Source: Gammaproteobacteria bacterium
Lineage (GTDB): Bacteria > Pseudomonadota > Gammaproteobacteria > Steroidobacterales > GCA-2729495
NCBI GenBank assembly: GCA_028285245.1
Contig: JANQPY010000047.1
Span: forward strand, 19,767 to 83,766
Direction: 5' to 3'
DNA: 64,000 nt
This document shows, piece by piece, positions 36,187 through 44,703 of this stretch (positions are counted from its first letter, which is position 1; the number at the start of each line of letters is the position of its first letter). The position numbers and the translations under genes were made by a program. Under the pieces are notes generated by a model. It was not told the DNA's origin. It was given only the letters and a program-made list of their open reading frames with translations, and ran no database searches.

Positions 36187-36807
36187 ATGGGCGCAAATCA
36201 GCCGCTCCGCGAAAACCTGGTGCAGCGGTTGCGCAGCACACGCCTGCCGGAGAATTTGCAGAATGCCGCGCGCGAGCGCTTCGGACCGGCCGTGGCAGAC
36301 CGGCTCTTCCGGGCTCCCCTCGTTGAGGCCGCCGTGCTGGTGCCCATCGTCGACAGTACCGGCGGCCCCGAATTACTGCTGACCAAACGCAGAGCTGATC
36401 TGCCGGATCATCCTGGCCAGATTGCGTTCCCCGGTGGCCGCGCCGACACAACCGACGCTGACCTCAAGGCGACCGCGCTGCGCGAGGCCTATGAAGAAGT
36501 CGGACTTGGGCCGGATGGGCTTCAAGTAATCGGTTATCTGCCTGCTCAGGCCGTGGTGACTGGCTACGCCGTCGCGCCAGTGGTCGCATGCGTCGGAGCC
36601 CGGCCTGCACTGGTACTCAGCCCGGTGGAGGTAGACAGCGTGTTTTTTGTACCGCTGGAGTTCCTGCTAGATCCGGCCAATTGCCGGGTAAACCGGCGGC
36701 AGCTGGGCGACGAGAGCTTCGATATGCCCGAGTACCACTATGGCGATCATCGCATCTGGGGCGCCACCGCCGAGATCATTGCGAGCCTCCTTAATATTAT
36801 TAAATAA
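36187..36807 (+). CDS. Nudix hydrolase, CoA pyrophosphatase (NudL/UPF0035 type)
   Basis: A 206-residue Nudix enzyme. The UPF0035 signature LTKRRADLPDHPGQIAFPGG precedes the Nudix box, which reads GGRADTTDADLKATALREAYEEVGL and keeps the REAYEEVG metal-binding core. Family members cut CoA and its oxidised forms into phosphopantetheine and 3',5'-ADP. The C-terminal block WGATAEIIASLL is typical. It lies 51 bp after fumC and 18 bp before mazG. The last codons and the following spacer are strikingly AT-rich compared with the surroundings. Confidence 0.9.
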   Translation: MGANQPLRENLVQRLRSTRLPENLQNAARERFGPAVADRLFRAPLVEAAVLVPIVDSTGGPELLLTKRRADLPDHPGQIAFPGGRADTTDADLKATALREAYEEVGLGPDGLQVIGYLPAQAVVTGYAVAPVVACVGARPALVLSPVEVDSVFFVPLEFLLDPANCRVNRRQLGDESFDMPEYHYGDHRIWGATAEIIASLLNIIK

Positions 36808-36825
36808 CAATAATTTAATTAACTT

Positions 36826-37599
36826 ATGCAGAAATTACTTGATGTAATGGCAGACCTTCGTCATCCGACGGAGGGCTGCCCCTGGGATCGAGCCCAGACA
36901 TTCGCGAGCATCCTGCCGTATACCGTGGAGGAAGCCTACGAAGTGGCTGACGCGATTGACCGCGGTGATCTGGATGATCTCCGGCTGGAGTTGGGCGATC
37001 TGCTGCTGCAAGTCGTGTTTCATGCGCGTATGGCTGAGGAGGCGGGCGCCTTCGATTTCAGCGGTGTTGTGGACGGCATTACCGAGAAGCTCAGGCGCCG
37101 ACATCCGCACGTGTTTGGGGCCGGCGTTGGAGACCGCCCGTCGCCCGATGGCAGCGAGCGATCCTGGGAGGCAGAAAAAGCAGCTGAGCGGGCCGACCGC
37201 GGCGACGTCGGTGTGCTGGATGGTGTCAGTCTCGCGCTGCCTGCCCTGCTGCGCGCGCAGAAGCTCGGCCGGCGGGCCGCCGGTGTCGGCTTCGACTGGC
37301 CCGATGTCCGGGGCAGCCGGGCGAAAGTCAGCGAGGAACTGAATGAGCTGGACGCCGCTTGCGCCAGTCAGGATCACCCGGCGGTTCTTGAGGAGCTGGG
37401 CGACCTGTTGTTCGCCGTCGTAAACCTCGCGAGGCATCTCGAGATACCGGCGGAAGAGGCTCTGAGAAGAGCCAACACCAAGTTCGAGAAGCGGTTTGCA
37501 CACGTGGAGGCCAGCGTTTCAGCGGCCGGCGGCAACTGGTCGGACTTCAGTGCGGCCGAACTCGACACACTGTGGAACGCAGCGAAAGACAATAGGTAA
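36826..37599 (+). CDS. mazG: Nucleoside triphosphate pyrophosphohydrolase MazG
   Basis: A 257-residue tandem-domain MazG that hydrolyses NTPs and dNTPs to the monophosphate plus PPi. The first domain begins MADLRHPTEGCPWDRAQTFASILPYTVEEAYEVADAI and keeps the EExxE and ExxD metal residues (LELGDLLLQVVFHARMAEE). The second domain has EELNELDAACASQDHPAVLEELGDLLFAVVNLARHL. RRRHPHVFG links them. Length and order match E. coli MazG. The two neighbouring genes, a Nudix and MazG, both clean nucleotide-type pools. Confidence 0.95.
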   Translation: MQKLLDVMADLRHPTEGCPWDRAQTFASILPYTVEEAYEVADAIDRGDLDDLRLELGDLLLQVVFHARMAEEAGAFDFSGVVDGITEKLRRRHPHVFGAGVGDRPSPDGSERSWEAEKAAERADRGDVGVLDGVSLALPALLRAQKLGRRAAGVGFDWPDVRGSRAKVSEELNELDAACASQDHPAVLEELGDLLFAVVNLARHLEIPAEEALRRANTKFEKRFAHVEASVSAAGGNWSDFSAAELDTLWNAAKDNR

Positions 37600-37655
37600 G
37601 CGCATAATTCCCCACCGGCCAGTAGGAATGCACCTGGGTTAGAGGGCCAAGCGTT

Positions 37656-38561
37656 ATGAAGACCAAAGCACTGTGGATCAGCCTGACAGCGTGCCTCGCC
37701 ACGGCTTATCTGCCCGCAAGCGCGCAGCAGGATTTGGATAGCGTGCAGATCACGTCTCAGCCAGTAGCGCCCGGCCTGTTCATGCTCACCGGTTCCGGCG
37801 GCAACATCGGCGTGCTGACCGGCGAGGAAGGCGTTGTCATTGTGGATGATCAGTTTGCTGAACTCACGGAGAAAATTCAGGCAACTATCGCGACGCTCTC
37901 TGATGAGCCCGTGCGCATGGTGCTGAATACGCACTGGCATTCCGATCACACGGGCGGCAACGAAAACTTTGGCGAGGCTGGCGCCCTGATCATTGCCCAT
38001 GAAAATGTGCGCCGGCGGATGAATGCGGAAGGTGTGATCACGTTTTTCAACATGCAGACGCCGCCGTCCCCGCCTGCCGCATTGCCGGTTGTGACGTTTA
38101 CCGCAGATGTGACTCTGCACCTTAATGGCGTGGCTGTGCGGGCCGAGCATCTGCCCGGTGCGCACACTGACGGTGACGCCATCATCTGGTTTGACGGCCT
38201 AAACGCGGTGCATATGGGTGACACCTATTTCAACGGGCTCTACCCCTTCGTCGACAAGAGTTCAGGCGGCAGCGTGGCGGGCATGCTGGCTGCCGCGGAT
38301 CACGTCATCACGCGCATCGATGACGAAACACAGATCATCCCCGGCCATGGACCACTGTCGAACAAAGCGGAACTCGTCGCCTACCGCAGCATGCTGGCTA
38401 CCGTGGCCGGGCGCATCGAGGCGCTGGTTGCTGAAGGCAAGTCAACCCCGGAGATCATCGCGGCGAAACCCAGCGCTGAGTATGACGCGCAGTGGGGCCA
38501 GGCCTTTATACAACCTGACCAATGGATTGGCCTGTTGTGCAGTCTGCTGGATTGTCCATGA
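37656..38561 (+). CDS. Exported metallo-beta-lactamase-fold hydrolase
   Basis: A 301-residue protein with a signal peptide (MKTKALWISLTACLATAYLPASAQ, cleaved after SAQ or ASA). The metal site is NTHWHSDHTGGNE (HxHxDH), GAHTDGD, MGDTYF, and a final PGHG. This is the layout of periplasmic MBL-fold hydrolases related to quinoprotein-relay/SoxH-like proteins and to class B enzymes. A real beta-lactamase role is not supported by any diagnostic sequence I can see. Its stop overlaps the start of the DAHP synthase gene by ATGA. Confidence 0.85.
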   Translation: MKTKALWISLTACLATAYLPASAQQDLDSVQITSQPVAPGLFMLTGSGGNIGVLTGEEGVVIVDDQFAELTEKIQATIATLSDEPVRMVLNTHWHSDHTGGNENFGEAGALIIAHENVRRRMNAEGVITFFNMQTPPSPPAALPVVTFTADVTLHLNGVAVRAEHLPGAHTDGDAIIWFDGLNAVHMGDTYFNGLYPFVDKSSGGSVAGMLAAADHVITRIDDETQIIPGHGPLSNKAELVAYRSMLATVAGRIEALVAEGKSTPEIIAAKPSAEYDAQWGQAFIQPDQWIGLLCSLLDCP

Positions 38562-39901
38562 GTCAGGCGCGCGACAGTGCCTGGGCGCCCGATAGCTGGC
38601 AGAGGCTTCCGGCCAGGCAGCAACCAAGCTATGCCGATGAGCAGGAGCTGCAGGCCGCCTTGGCTACATTGGCGAGCCTGCCGCCACTGGTTACGAGCTG
38701 GGAAGTCGAACAGCTTAAGGATCGGCTGGCTGACGCGCAGGCGGGCAGGGCGTTTGTGTTGCAGGGCGGGGACTGCGCCGAGAGCTTCGCCGAGTGCACG
38801 TCACCCCGTATCGTCGGCCAGCTGAAAGTGCTGCTGCAGATGAGCGTGGTGCTGATGGCCGGACTGAAGCGTCCAGTGGTTCGTATCGGTCGTCTTGCAG
38901 GTCAGTATGCCAAACCCAGGTCGGCTGATCAGGAAACCCGGGATGGTGAAAGTCTGCCCAGTTATCGCGGCGACCTGGTGAACCGCGAGCCGTTCACCGC
39001 CGCGGACCGGGAACCTGATCCGGCGCTGTTGTTGCGCGGTTACGAGCGCGCGGCGTTGACGCTGAACTTCCTGCGCGCCCTGGTCGATGGTGGCTTCGCG
39101 GATCTGCATCACCCTGAAAACTGGGATCTCGATTTCGTGAGCCGATCACCAGCGGCTGAGCAATACCGCGCGGTCGTACAGCAGGTTTCCAACAGCCTGG
39201 ATTTCTTTGAGTCGGTTACCGGCGGCCCCGTGCATTACACGCGCCGGGTCGACTTCTATTCCGCACATGAAGGACTGCACCTGCACTACGAACAGGCACA
39301 GACGCGTTTCCTGGAGCACCGGCAGAACTGGTACAACCTGACTACCCACTTTCCGTGGATTGGCATGCGCACGGCGGATCCCGATGGCGCCCATGTTGAG
39401 TTTTTCCGCGGCGTACAAAACCCGGTGGGCGTCAAAATCGGCGGTGAACTCTCAACAGAGCGGCTGCAGGCACTGGTGCGCCGGCTGAATCCTGACAATG
39501 AGCCGGGACGTTTAACGCTTATACACCGGTTTGGTGCCGCCCGGATCGAAGCCGAACTGCCGCGATTGGTGGATGCGGTGCGCTCGACCGGCATCGATGT
39601 TCTATGGGTTTGCGATCCGATGCATGGGAACACGGAGACAACCGCCGGAGGAATCAAGACGCGCCGGCTGGAAAACATTCAGTCAGAGCTGCGCGCGGCA
39701 CTGCACTTGCATCGGGAGATGGGGTCCAACCTTGGCGGCGTTCACCTGGAGTTGACCGGCGAACATGTCACTGAATGCACTGGCGGCTCACGCGGACTCA
39801 CGGATGAGGACCTGACGCGTGACTATAGAAGTCTGGTTGATCCGCGGCTGAACTATGAACAGGCCATGGAGATTGCCCTCGACATCGCCAACCAAGCCTA
39901 G
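38558..39901 (+). CDS. Class II 3-deoxy-D-arabino-heptulosonate 7-phosphate synthase
   Basis: A 447-residue type II (plant/mycobacterial) DAHP synthase, the entry step of the shikimate pathway. Diagnostic blocks are FVLQGGDCAESFAEC with the metal-binding cysteine, KPVVRIGR-type segment RPVVRIGRLAGQYAKPRS, ENWDLDFV, SAHEGLHLHYEQA, and CDPMHGNTETT near the C-terminus. The ATG at 38558 overlaps the stop of the hydrolase gene (ATGA), so it is preferred to the frame start at 38522. Type II enzymes occur in several Gammaproteobacteria in place of AroF/G/H. Confidence 0.95.
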   Translation: MSQARDSAWAPDSWQRLPARQQPSYADEQELQAALATLASLPPLVTSWEVEQLKDRLADAQAGRAFVLQGGDCAESFAECTSPRIVGQLKVLLQMSVVLMAGLKRPVVRIGRLAGQYAKPRSADQETRDGESLPSYRGDLVNREPFTAADREPDPALLLRGYERAALTLNFLRALVDGGFADLHHPENWDLDFVSRSPAAEQYRAVVQQVSNSLDFFESVTGGPVHYTRRVDFYSAHEGLHLHYEQAQTRFLEHRQNWYNLTTHFPWIGMRTADPDGAHVEFFRGVQNPVGVKIGGELSTERLQALVRRLNPDNEPGRLTLIHRFGAARIEAELPRLVDAVRSTGIDVLWVCDPMHGNTETTAGGIKTRRLENIQSELRAALHLHREMGSNLGGVHLELTGEHVTECTGGSRGLTDEDLTRDYRSLVDPRLNYEQAMEIALDIANQA

Positions 39902-40053
39902 AAGGCCTCAGACTGGTGAAACGCCCTCAAGCGGTCCGATACTTCGTTGTGGTCCGACTCAAGATGCTCATGTATTCGCGCACACACTCCGCTCTTTTGG
40001 AACCCCTCCGCACCTCGTCTCGCCCTCGCCTGAGGACGTTTTAGGGGCCCCTT

Positions 40054-40671
40054 GTGTTTAGCGTCGAGTGCGAACGCTGCCCAAGGCTAGCGGCACATCT
40101 TGCGGCGGTGCGCGAGAAGCATCCCGACTATCACGGTCGTCCGGTAGATTCTTTCGGCCCACAGGATGCCCGGCTGCTGGTAGTCGGCCTGGCGCCCGGG
40201 CTACACGGGGCTAACCGCACCGGGCGGCCATTTACTGGTGATTACGCGGGCATCCTGCTGTACGAAACACTGCATGCCTATGGGTTCGCGAGTGCCCCGG
40301 TCAGCACCGCGGCTGATGACGGTCTGCAGTTAATCGACTGCCGTATCACCAACGCAGTCCGCTGCCTGCCACCGAACAACAAACCCACGACGGCAGAAGT
40401 CAACACATGTAACGATTTTCTCGCGCAAGAGCTGGCGCCAGGCCCGGATTGCGTTATCGCGCTGGGCACGGTTGCACACCGGGCGGTACTTCGTGCCTTG
40501 GGTGTGCGCCTGTCGGCCTACAGCTTCGCCCACGGCGCGGTTCACGAACTACCGGAATTCTGCCTGCTCGATTCCTATCACTGCAGCCGCTACAACACTC
40601 AGACTCGCCGTCTCACCGCAGAAATGTTCTCCAGTGTGTTCGTCACCGCGCGGGGAATACTCAATGACTGA
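40054..40671 (+). CDS. Family 5 uracil-DNA glycosylase (UDGb)
   Basis: A 205-residue glycosylase. The N-terminal CERCPRL holds two of the [4Fe-4S] cysteines. The motif GLAPGLHGANRTGRPFTGDYAG is the family 5 form of motif 1, which lacks the polar catalytic residue of families 1 and 4. Motif 3 reads SYHCSRYNTQTRRLT. Such enzymes remove uracil and also hypoxanthine or xanthine from DNA. The GTG at 40054 is the first usable start after an upstream stop. The gene overlaps uvrC by 8 bp, giving a base-excision plus nucleotide-excision repair unit. Confidence 0.9.
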   Translation: MFSVECERCPRLAAHLAAVREKHPDYHGRPVDSFGPQDARLLVVGLAPGLHGANRTGRPFTGDYAGILLYETLHAYGFASAPVSTAADDGLQLIDCRITNAVRCLPPNNKPTTAEVNTCNDFLAQELAPGPDCVIALGTVAHRAVLRALGVRLSAYSFAHGAVHELPEFCLLDSYHCSRYNTQTRRLTAEMFSSVFVTARGILND

Positions 40672-42490
40672 GCCCTTCCAGGCCGACGCGTTTCTGCAAA
40701 CGCTAACGCACCGGCCGGGCGTCTACCGCATGCTCGGCGAAGATGACCAGGTGCTGTATGTCGGCAAGGCGCGGGACCTTAAAAAACGAGTAGCAAGCTA
40801 TTTCGGGTCGAAAGCGCATCACCCAAAAACGCAGGCGCTCATGCGCCAGACCCGGCGCGTGGAGGTGACGGTGACCAGCAGTGAACAGGAAGCGCTGCTG
40901 CTCGAATACAACCTGATCAAGACCCACACGCCACGCTTCAACATCGTGCTGAGGGACGACAAGAGTTATCCGTACATCTATCTGACGAGCGAGCAGACCT
41001 ACCCGCGGTTTAGCTTTCATCGTGGCTCACGACGCAAGCCCGGGCAGTTCTTTGGTCCGTTCCCCAATGCCGGCGCAGTGCGCCGCGTACTGGCCGACTT
41101 ACAGAAGCTGTTTCAGGTGCGGCAATGCCAGGATGCCTACTTCGCCAATCGGAGCCGCCCCTGTCTGCAGCACCAGATTAAGCGCTGTACCGCGCCCTGC
41201 GTCGGACTGGTCAGCGCAGACGACTATGCCCGGGACGTTACCGACGCGGTGAACTTCCTGCGCGGCAAAGACGACGTTGTCGTCGACCGGCTCGTCGCCC
41301 AGATGGAGGCGGCGTCGGCACAGCAGGAATTCGAGGAGGCTGCTCGCCGCCGCGATCAGATCGCTGCCATCAGGCAGGTGCAGGCCACACAGGTGGTTGC
41401 CGGTGGCAACACACCGGACGCCGACGTGCTGGCGCTGCACACCGAGCAGGGCACCCAGTGCATCGCGCTAATCATGATTCGCAATCGCCGGGTGCTCGGC
41501 AGCCGCTGGCTCTATCCAACGTCGGGCGGCGAGCCTGACCCCGGCGAGGTCATGGCAGCAACAATTGCGCAGCATTATTTTGAGCAGGCTGCACCCGCTG
41601 AACTGGTGGTCAGTGTGGCGATCCCGGATAGCGAGTTGCTCAGCGCCGCTCTGACTGAGCGTTCGGGGGCGCGTGTAGAGATCAAGTCGTCGGTCAGGGG
41701 TCAGCGGCGCAAGTGGCTCGCCATGGCCCAGCAAAACGCACGAGAAGGAGCAGCGCAACGCCTGGCGGCACGCGGTGATTTACAGACTCAGTTTCTGGAG
41801 CTGCAGAGGGCGCTTGGCCTGAATGCCATGCCGGAACGCATTGAGTGCTTCGATATCAGTCACACAGGCGGGGAGCGCACGGTAGCGGCGTGCGTCGCGT
41901 TTACGCGCGATGGACCCGCCAAATCAGGCTATCGCCGCTACAACATTCGCGAGGCTGACGCGGGCGACGACTACGCCGCAATCGCCGAAGCCGTTCGGCG
42001 CCGCTACTCAAGGACCGACGACAAAGCAGCCGCGTGGCCCGATCTCGTGCTCATCGACGGCGGCCGCGGCCAGCTCACCGCTGCCACGACCGTGCTTGAT
42101 GAACTGCAGATTGGCGGGCTAGAACTGCTGGCCGTCGCCAAAGGAGCTGGACGAAAAGCCGGCCGCGAAAAATTGTTGCGACCCGGGTCCAGGGACGCGC
42201 TGCGTCTCGACCCATCGTCTCCGGCACTGCACTTAATTCAGCAGTTGCGCGACGAAGCGCATCGCTTCGCCATAACGGCCCACCGGCAGCGCCGCGGGCG
42301 CAAGCTGCGTGAATCCCTTCTGGAGGAAATTGCAGGCTTGGGCCCAAAGCGACGACGGGCATTGCTCCAGGCTTTTGGCGGGCTCCGCGGGGTGCGACGG
42401 GCCGGCGTCGATGACCTGGCGAAGGTGAACGGCATCAGCCGCACCTTGGCCCAGCGGATCCATGAGCACCTGCACAGCGGGAAGACCTAG
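40664..42490 (+). CDS. uvrC: Excinuclease ABC subunit C
   Basis: A 608-residue UvrC, which makes both incisions in nucleotide excision repair. The N-terminal GIY-YIG domain is RPGVYRMLGEDDQVLYVGKARDLKKRVASYF. A cysteine cluster follows (CQDAYFANRSRPCLQHQIKRCTAPC), then the UVR domain for UvrB contact (FEEAARRRDQIAAIRQV). The RNase H-like nuclease has IECFDISHTGGERTVAACVAF and LVLIDGGRGQL. A helix-hairpin-helix pair ends the protein (GPKRRRALLQAFGGLRGVRRAGVDDL). The ATG at 40664 overlaps the glycosylase stop; the frame extends upstream but that part is a shadow. Confidence 0.97.
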   Translation: MTEPFQADAFLQTLTHRPGVYRMLGEDDQVLYVGKARDLKKRVASYFGSKAHHPKTQALMRQTRRVEVTVTSSEQEALLLEYNLIKTHTPRFNIVLRDDKSYPYIYLTSEQTYPRFSFHRGSRRKPGQFFGPFPNAGAVRRVLADLQKLFQVRQCQDAYFANRSRPCLQHQIKRCTAPCVGLVSADDYARDVTDAVNFLRGKDDVVVDRLVAQMEAASAQQEFEEAARRRDQIAAIRQVQATQVVAGGNTPDADVLALHTEQGTQCIALIMIRNRRVLGSRWLYPTSGGEPDPGEVMAATIAQHYFEQAAPAELVVSVAIPDSELLSAALTERSGARVEIKSSVRGQRRKWLAMAQQNAREGAAQRLAARGDLQTQFLELQRALGLNAMPERIECFDISHTGGERTVAACVAFTRDGPAKSGYRRYNIREADAGDDYAAIAEAVRRRYSRTDDKAAAWPDLVLIDGGRGQLTAATTVLDELQIGGLELLAVAKGAGRKAGREKLLRPGSRDALRLDPSSPALHLIQQLRDEAHRFAITAHRQRRGRKLRESLLEEIAGLGPKRRRALLQAFGGLRGVRRAGVDDLAKVNGISRTLAQRIHEHLHSGKT

Positions 42491-42542
42491 GCCAGCCATC
42501 CTGACGCCGGGAAGACGCTGATCATCAGGGTAGAATTCGGCG

Positions 42543-43130
42543 ATGTCTGTTGCTACCTCCCACAAATGGAATTTCGCGCTTTGGCTGACCTGGTTTCGCA
42601 TCGCCGCGATACCTCTGGTCGTCATCGTGTTCTTTTTGCCGTGGTATTGGGCACCCCCGGCTGCGACCCTGGTTTTCTCGCTCGCTGCACTGACAGACTG
42701 GCTGGATGGCTACGTGGCGCGACGCTTCAACCTGACGTCTGCATTCGGTGCATTTCTGGATCCGGTGGCTGACAAGCTGATGGTGACCACCGCGCTGGTG
42801 CTCGTGCTGCAGGCCGATCCCACCTGGTATCTGGCGGTGACCGCAGCCGTCATCATCGGCCGGGAGCTCACTATCTCTGCTTTACGCGAGTGGATGGCGG
42901 AACTGGGCCGCCGACATCATGTGGCCGTGTCGGGTTCCGGCAAGCTGAAGACGATCCTGCAGATGGTGGGTCTGGGCGCCATGCTCTACCGTTACGATTT
43001 CCTTGGCATTCCCATCTACATGATCGGCAAAGGACTGCTGATCGTGGCCGCCGGGCTCACGCTGTGGTCAATGGCCATTTATCTTCGGGCCGCCTGGCCA
43101 CACCTGACGGCAGACGAACCCGTTTCTTGA
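42543..43130 (+). CDS. pgsA: CDP-diacylglycerol-glycerol-3-phosphate 3-phosphatidyltransferase
   Basis: A 195-residue inner-membrane enzyme that makes phosphatidylglycerophosphate for PG and cardiolipin. It has about five membrane helices and the CDP-alcohol phosphotransferase motif DGYVARRFNLTSAFGAFLDPVADK (DGxxAR...GxxxDxxxD). The uvrC-pgsA order followed by tRNA-Gly is the same as in E. coli. The start ATG gives MSVATSHKWNF. Confidence 0.96.
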   Translation: MSVATSHKWNFALWLTWFRIAAIPLVVIVFFLPWYWAPPAATLVFSLAALTDWLDGYVARRFNLTSAFGAFLDPVADKLMVTTALVLVLQADPTWYLAVTAAVIIGRELTISALREWMAELGRRHHVAVSGSGKLKTILQMVGLGAMLYRYDFLGIPIYMIGKGLLIVAAGLTLWSMAIYLRAAWPHLTADEPVS

Positions 43131-43169
43131 CAGCGGCTTTGGCCACGATAACATTGCGGGTCTTGTCTG

Positions 43170-43245
43170 GCGGGCGTAGCTCAGTTGGTAGAGCGCAACC
43201 TTGCCAAGGTTGAGGTCGACGGTTCGAACCCGTTCGCCCGCTCCA
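43170..43245 (+). tRNA. glyW: tRNA-Gly (GCC)
   Basis: A complete 76-nt tRNA with encoded CCA. The acceptor arm is GCGGGCG (43170-43176) with CGCCCGC (43235-43241), T73 as discriminator, and CCA at 43243-43245. The D-loop has AGCTCAGTTGGTAGAGC, the anticodon loop is TTGCCAA with GCC at 43203-43205, and the T arm contains GGTTCGAACC. It lies 39 bp after pgsA, the glyW position in E. coli. Confidence 0.98.
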
Positions 43246-43354
43246 GATTTTCTTGAACTTCACGGTGATCGCTGGCCGCGGCCACTCGATACATCGCCTG
43301 CACTATCAGGCACAGGCGAACCAAACGCCGACTCCGCTGTCCGTGCTCTAAGAC

Positions 43355-44119
43355 GTGGGAAAGATTTTTAAAATCATCGCAGGGCTTGGCGTGACGGTGG
43401 CTGTCCTGGCTGGCATCGCCGTCTTTTTGTTGATCTCTAATCTCGACGGGCTGGTCAAACGCGGCGTAGAAACCGTCGGCACGCAGGTAATCGGTGCGCC
43501 AGTGCGGCTGGGCGCCGCGCAGATCGATCTGCGTGAGGGAAGCGGCAAACTAACCGGCTTCACCGTAGCCAATCCGAGCGGGTTTCCGGCGGGTAACGCG
43601 CTGGAGCTGGGCAGCATCGAGCTGGATCTGGATTTGCAGAACGTCAGCCGTGAGCTTGTCGGCATCACACGCATCGCCGTTGATGGCGCCAAGGTCAACG
43701 CCATCCAGAACGAGCAGGGCAATAATCTGCAGGCGCTCATCAACAACATTAGGCAGCGTCAGGGCCAGAGCGAATCAGCCAAGCCCGGAAATGAGGGTGC
43801 ACCCGAGCCGTTGCTGATGATTGACGAGTTCCGCTTCGAAAATTCTGCACTCAGCGTGACCGTGCCGGCACTTGATGCCCCCGTCACGGGCCGGCTGCCC
43901 GCCGTGGTCGTGCGCAATATCGGCACGGCGGAGAAGGGCGTAACGCCGGCGGTGGCCGCACGGCAGATTCTTGACCCGGTGATGCGTGAGGCCGTGCGAT
44001 CCGCAACCAGCCTGTCCGGTGAAATGCTGAGGGAAGCCGCCGAGCAGGAAGCGAAGAAGCTGATCGACGAGGGCAAGGAAAAAGCGCTTAAGAAGTTGGG
44101 CGACTTCCTGAATCGCTAG
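43355..44119 (+). CDS. Membrane-anchored AsmA-like protein
   Basis: A 254-residue protein with an N-terminal membrane anchor (IIAGLGVTVAVLAGIAVFLLI) and a periplasmic domain. VGTQVIGAPVRLGAAQIDLREGSGKLTGFTVANPSGF looks like the start of an AsmA/DUF748-type domain, where such repeats build a beta-taco bridge between membranes. The short length means only one such unit. The C-terminus is helical and charged (LREAAEQEAKKLIDEGKEKALKKL). The GTG start at 43355 lacks a strong ribosome binding site. The gene is inserted between tRNA-Gly and tRNA-Cys, which are adjacent in E. coli. Confidence 0.65.
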   Translation: MGKIFKIIAGLGVTVAVLAGIAVFLLISNLDGLVKRGVETVGTQVIGAPVRLGAAQIDLREGSGKLTGFTVANPSGFPAGNALELGSIELDLDLQNVSRELVGITRIAVDGAKVNAIQNEQGNNLQALINNIRQRQGQSESAKPGNEGAPEPLLMIDEFRFENSALSVTVPALDAPVTGRLPAVVVRNIGTAEKGVTPAVAARQILDPVMREAVRSATSLSGEMLREAAEQEAKKLIDEGKEKALKKLGDFLNR

Positions 44120-44198
44120 CGCCGGGCGCGGGCAGGGCTTCAGATATTCCCGGGCCGCTGTGCTACATTGCGGCCCCGTTCGGGCAGCCCGCCATCAC

Positions 44199-44272
44199 GG
44201 CTAGGTGGCAGAGTGGTTATGCAGCGGCCTGCAAAGCCGTGTACGCCGGTTCGATTCCGACCCTAGCCTCCA
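44199..44272 (+). tRNA. cysT: tRNA-Cys (GCA)
   Basis: A complete tRNA with encoded CCA: acceptor GGCTAGG (44199-44205) with CCTAGCC (44262-44268), anticodon loop CTGCAAA with GCA at 44231-44233, T arm CGCCGGTTCGATTCCGA, CCA at 44270-44272. Its 3' 46 nt are repeated downstream at 45981-46026, which makes it a probable integration target. Confidence 0.98.
44227..44272 (+). repeat. Direct repeat copy 1, 3' end of tRNA-Cys (putative attachment site)
   Basis: These 46 nt, from the anticodon stem to CCA of tRNA-Cys, recur at 45981-46026 with 45 of 46 bases identical (one C/G difference at 44238 versus 45992). A duplicated tRNA 3' end is the usual footprint of tyrosine-recombinase integration. Confidence 0.85.
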
Positions 44273-44548
44273 ACCAACGACTCACCTCGAACGAATTTCG
44301 GCATACGGGTTCCGGTACTCCGGAACGGCAGCAACGGCCGAGTTAACGTAATCCCGCGCTGCGCATTACGCTCTCTTGAGAATTTATCTCATAAAGTAGC
44401 GATAAGCTATTGTAAAAAAAAGCTAGCAATAAACCCTCACGACGAAAATTGACCACTAGGACGATTTCGCTGTACCAACAACTCTGCGACTTGTCCCGGT
44501 AACGCAACCTCTGGATCGGTCGTTTCAGACGGACAACAAGAAGGAAAA

Positions 44549-44642
44549 GGCAAACCAGGCGCGAGCCTGGGACGCAAAGCCACGGGTCTTGCTTACCGGT
44601 GCATGACAACCTCCACCGGAAGTTGCAAAGGAGAAGACTGCC
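44549..44642 (+). ncRNA. Cyclic di-GMP-I (GEMM) riboswitch
   Basis: The core matches the c-di-GMP-I aptamer. GGCAAACC (44549-44556) leads into P2, CCAGGC-GCGA-GCCTGG (44555-44570), whose GNRA tetraloop docks to the receptor GACGCAAAGCCA (44571-44582). P3 follows as GTCTT/AAGAC (44586-44590, 44634-44638) enclosing CCGGTG/CACCGG (44596-44601, 44614-44619). P1 closes with GGCA/TGCC (44549-44552, 44639-44642). The gene start is 61 nt downstream, behind GGAGG at 44690-44694. I see no intrinsic terminator between, so control may be on translation or RNA stability. TTGACA at 44658-44663 has no good -10 partner. It should tie expression of the VPxPA protein to c-di-GMP level. Confidence 0.86.
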
Positions 44643-44703
44643 GAGCCGCTACCTCTCTTGACAGACACATATCTACAAAACTGATCTTTGGAGGTTAGTG
44701 ACA

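Noticed and set aside
37656..38561. A beta-lactam resistance gene
   Set aside because: It has the metallo-hydrolase fold, but the metal motifs are shared by many unrelated exported hydrolases and nothing points to beta-lactam specificity.
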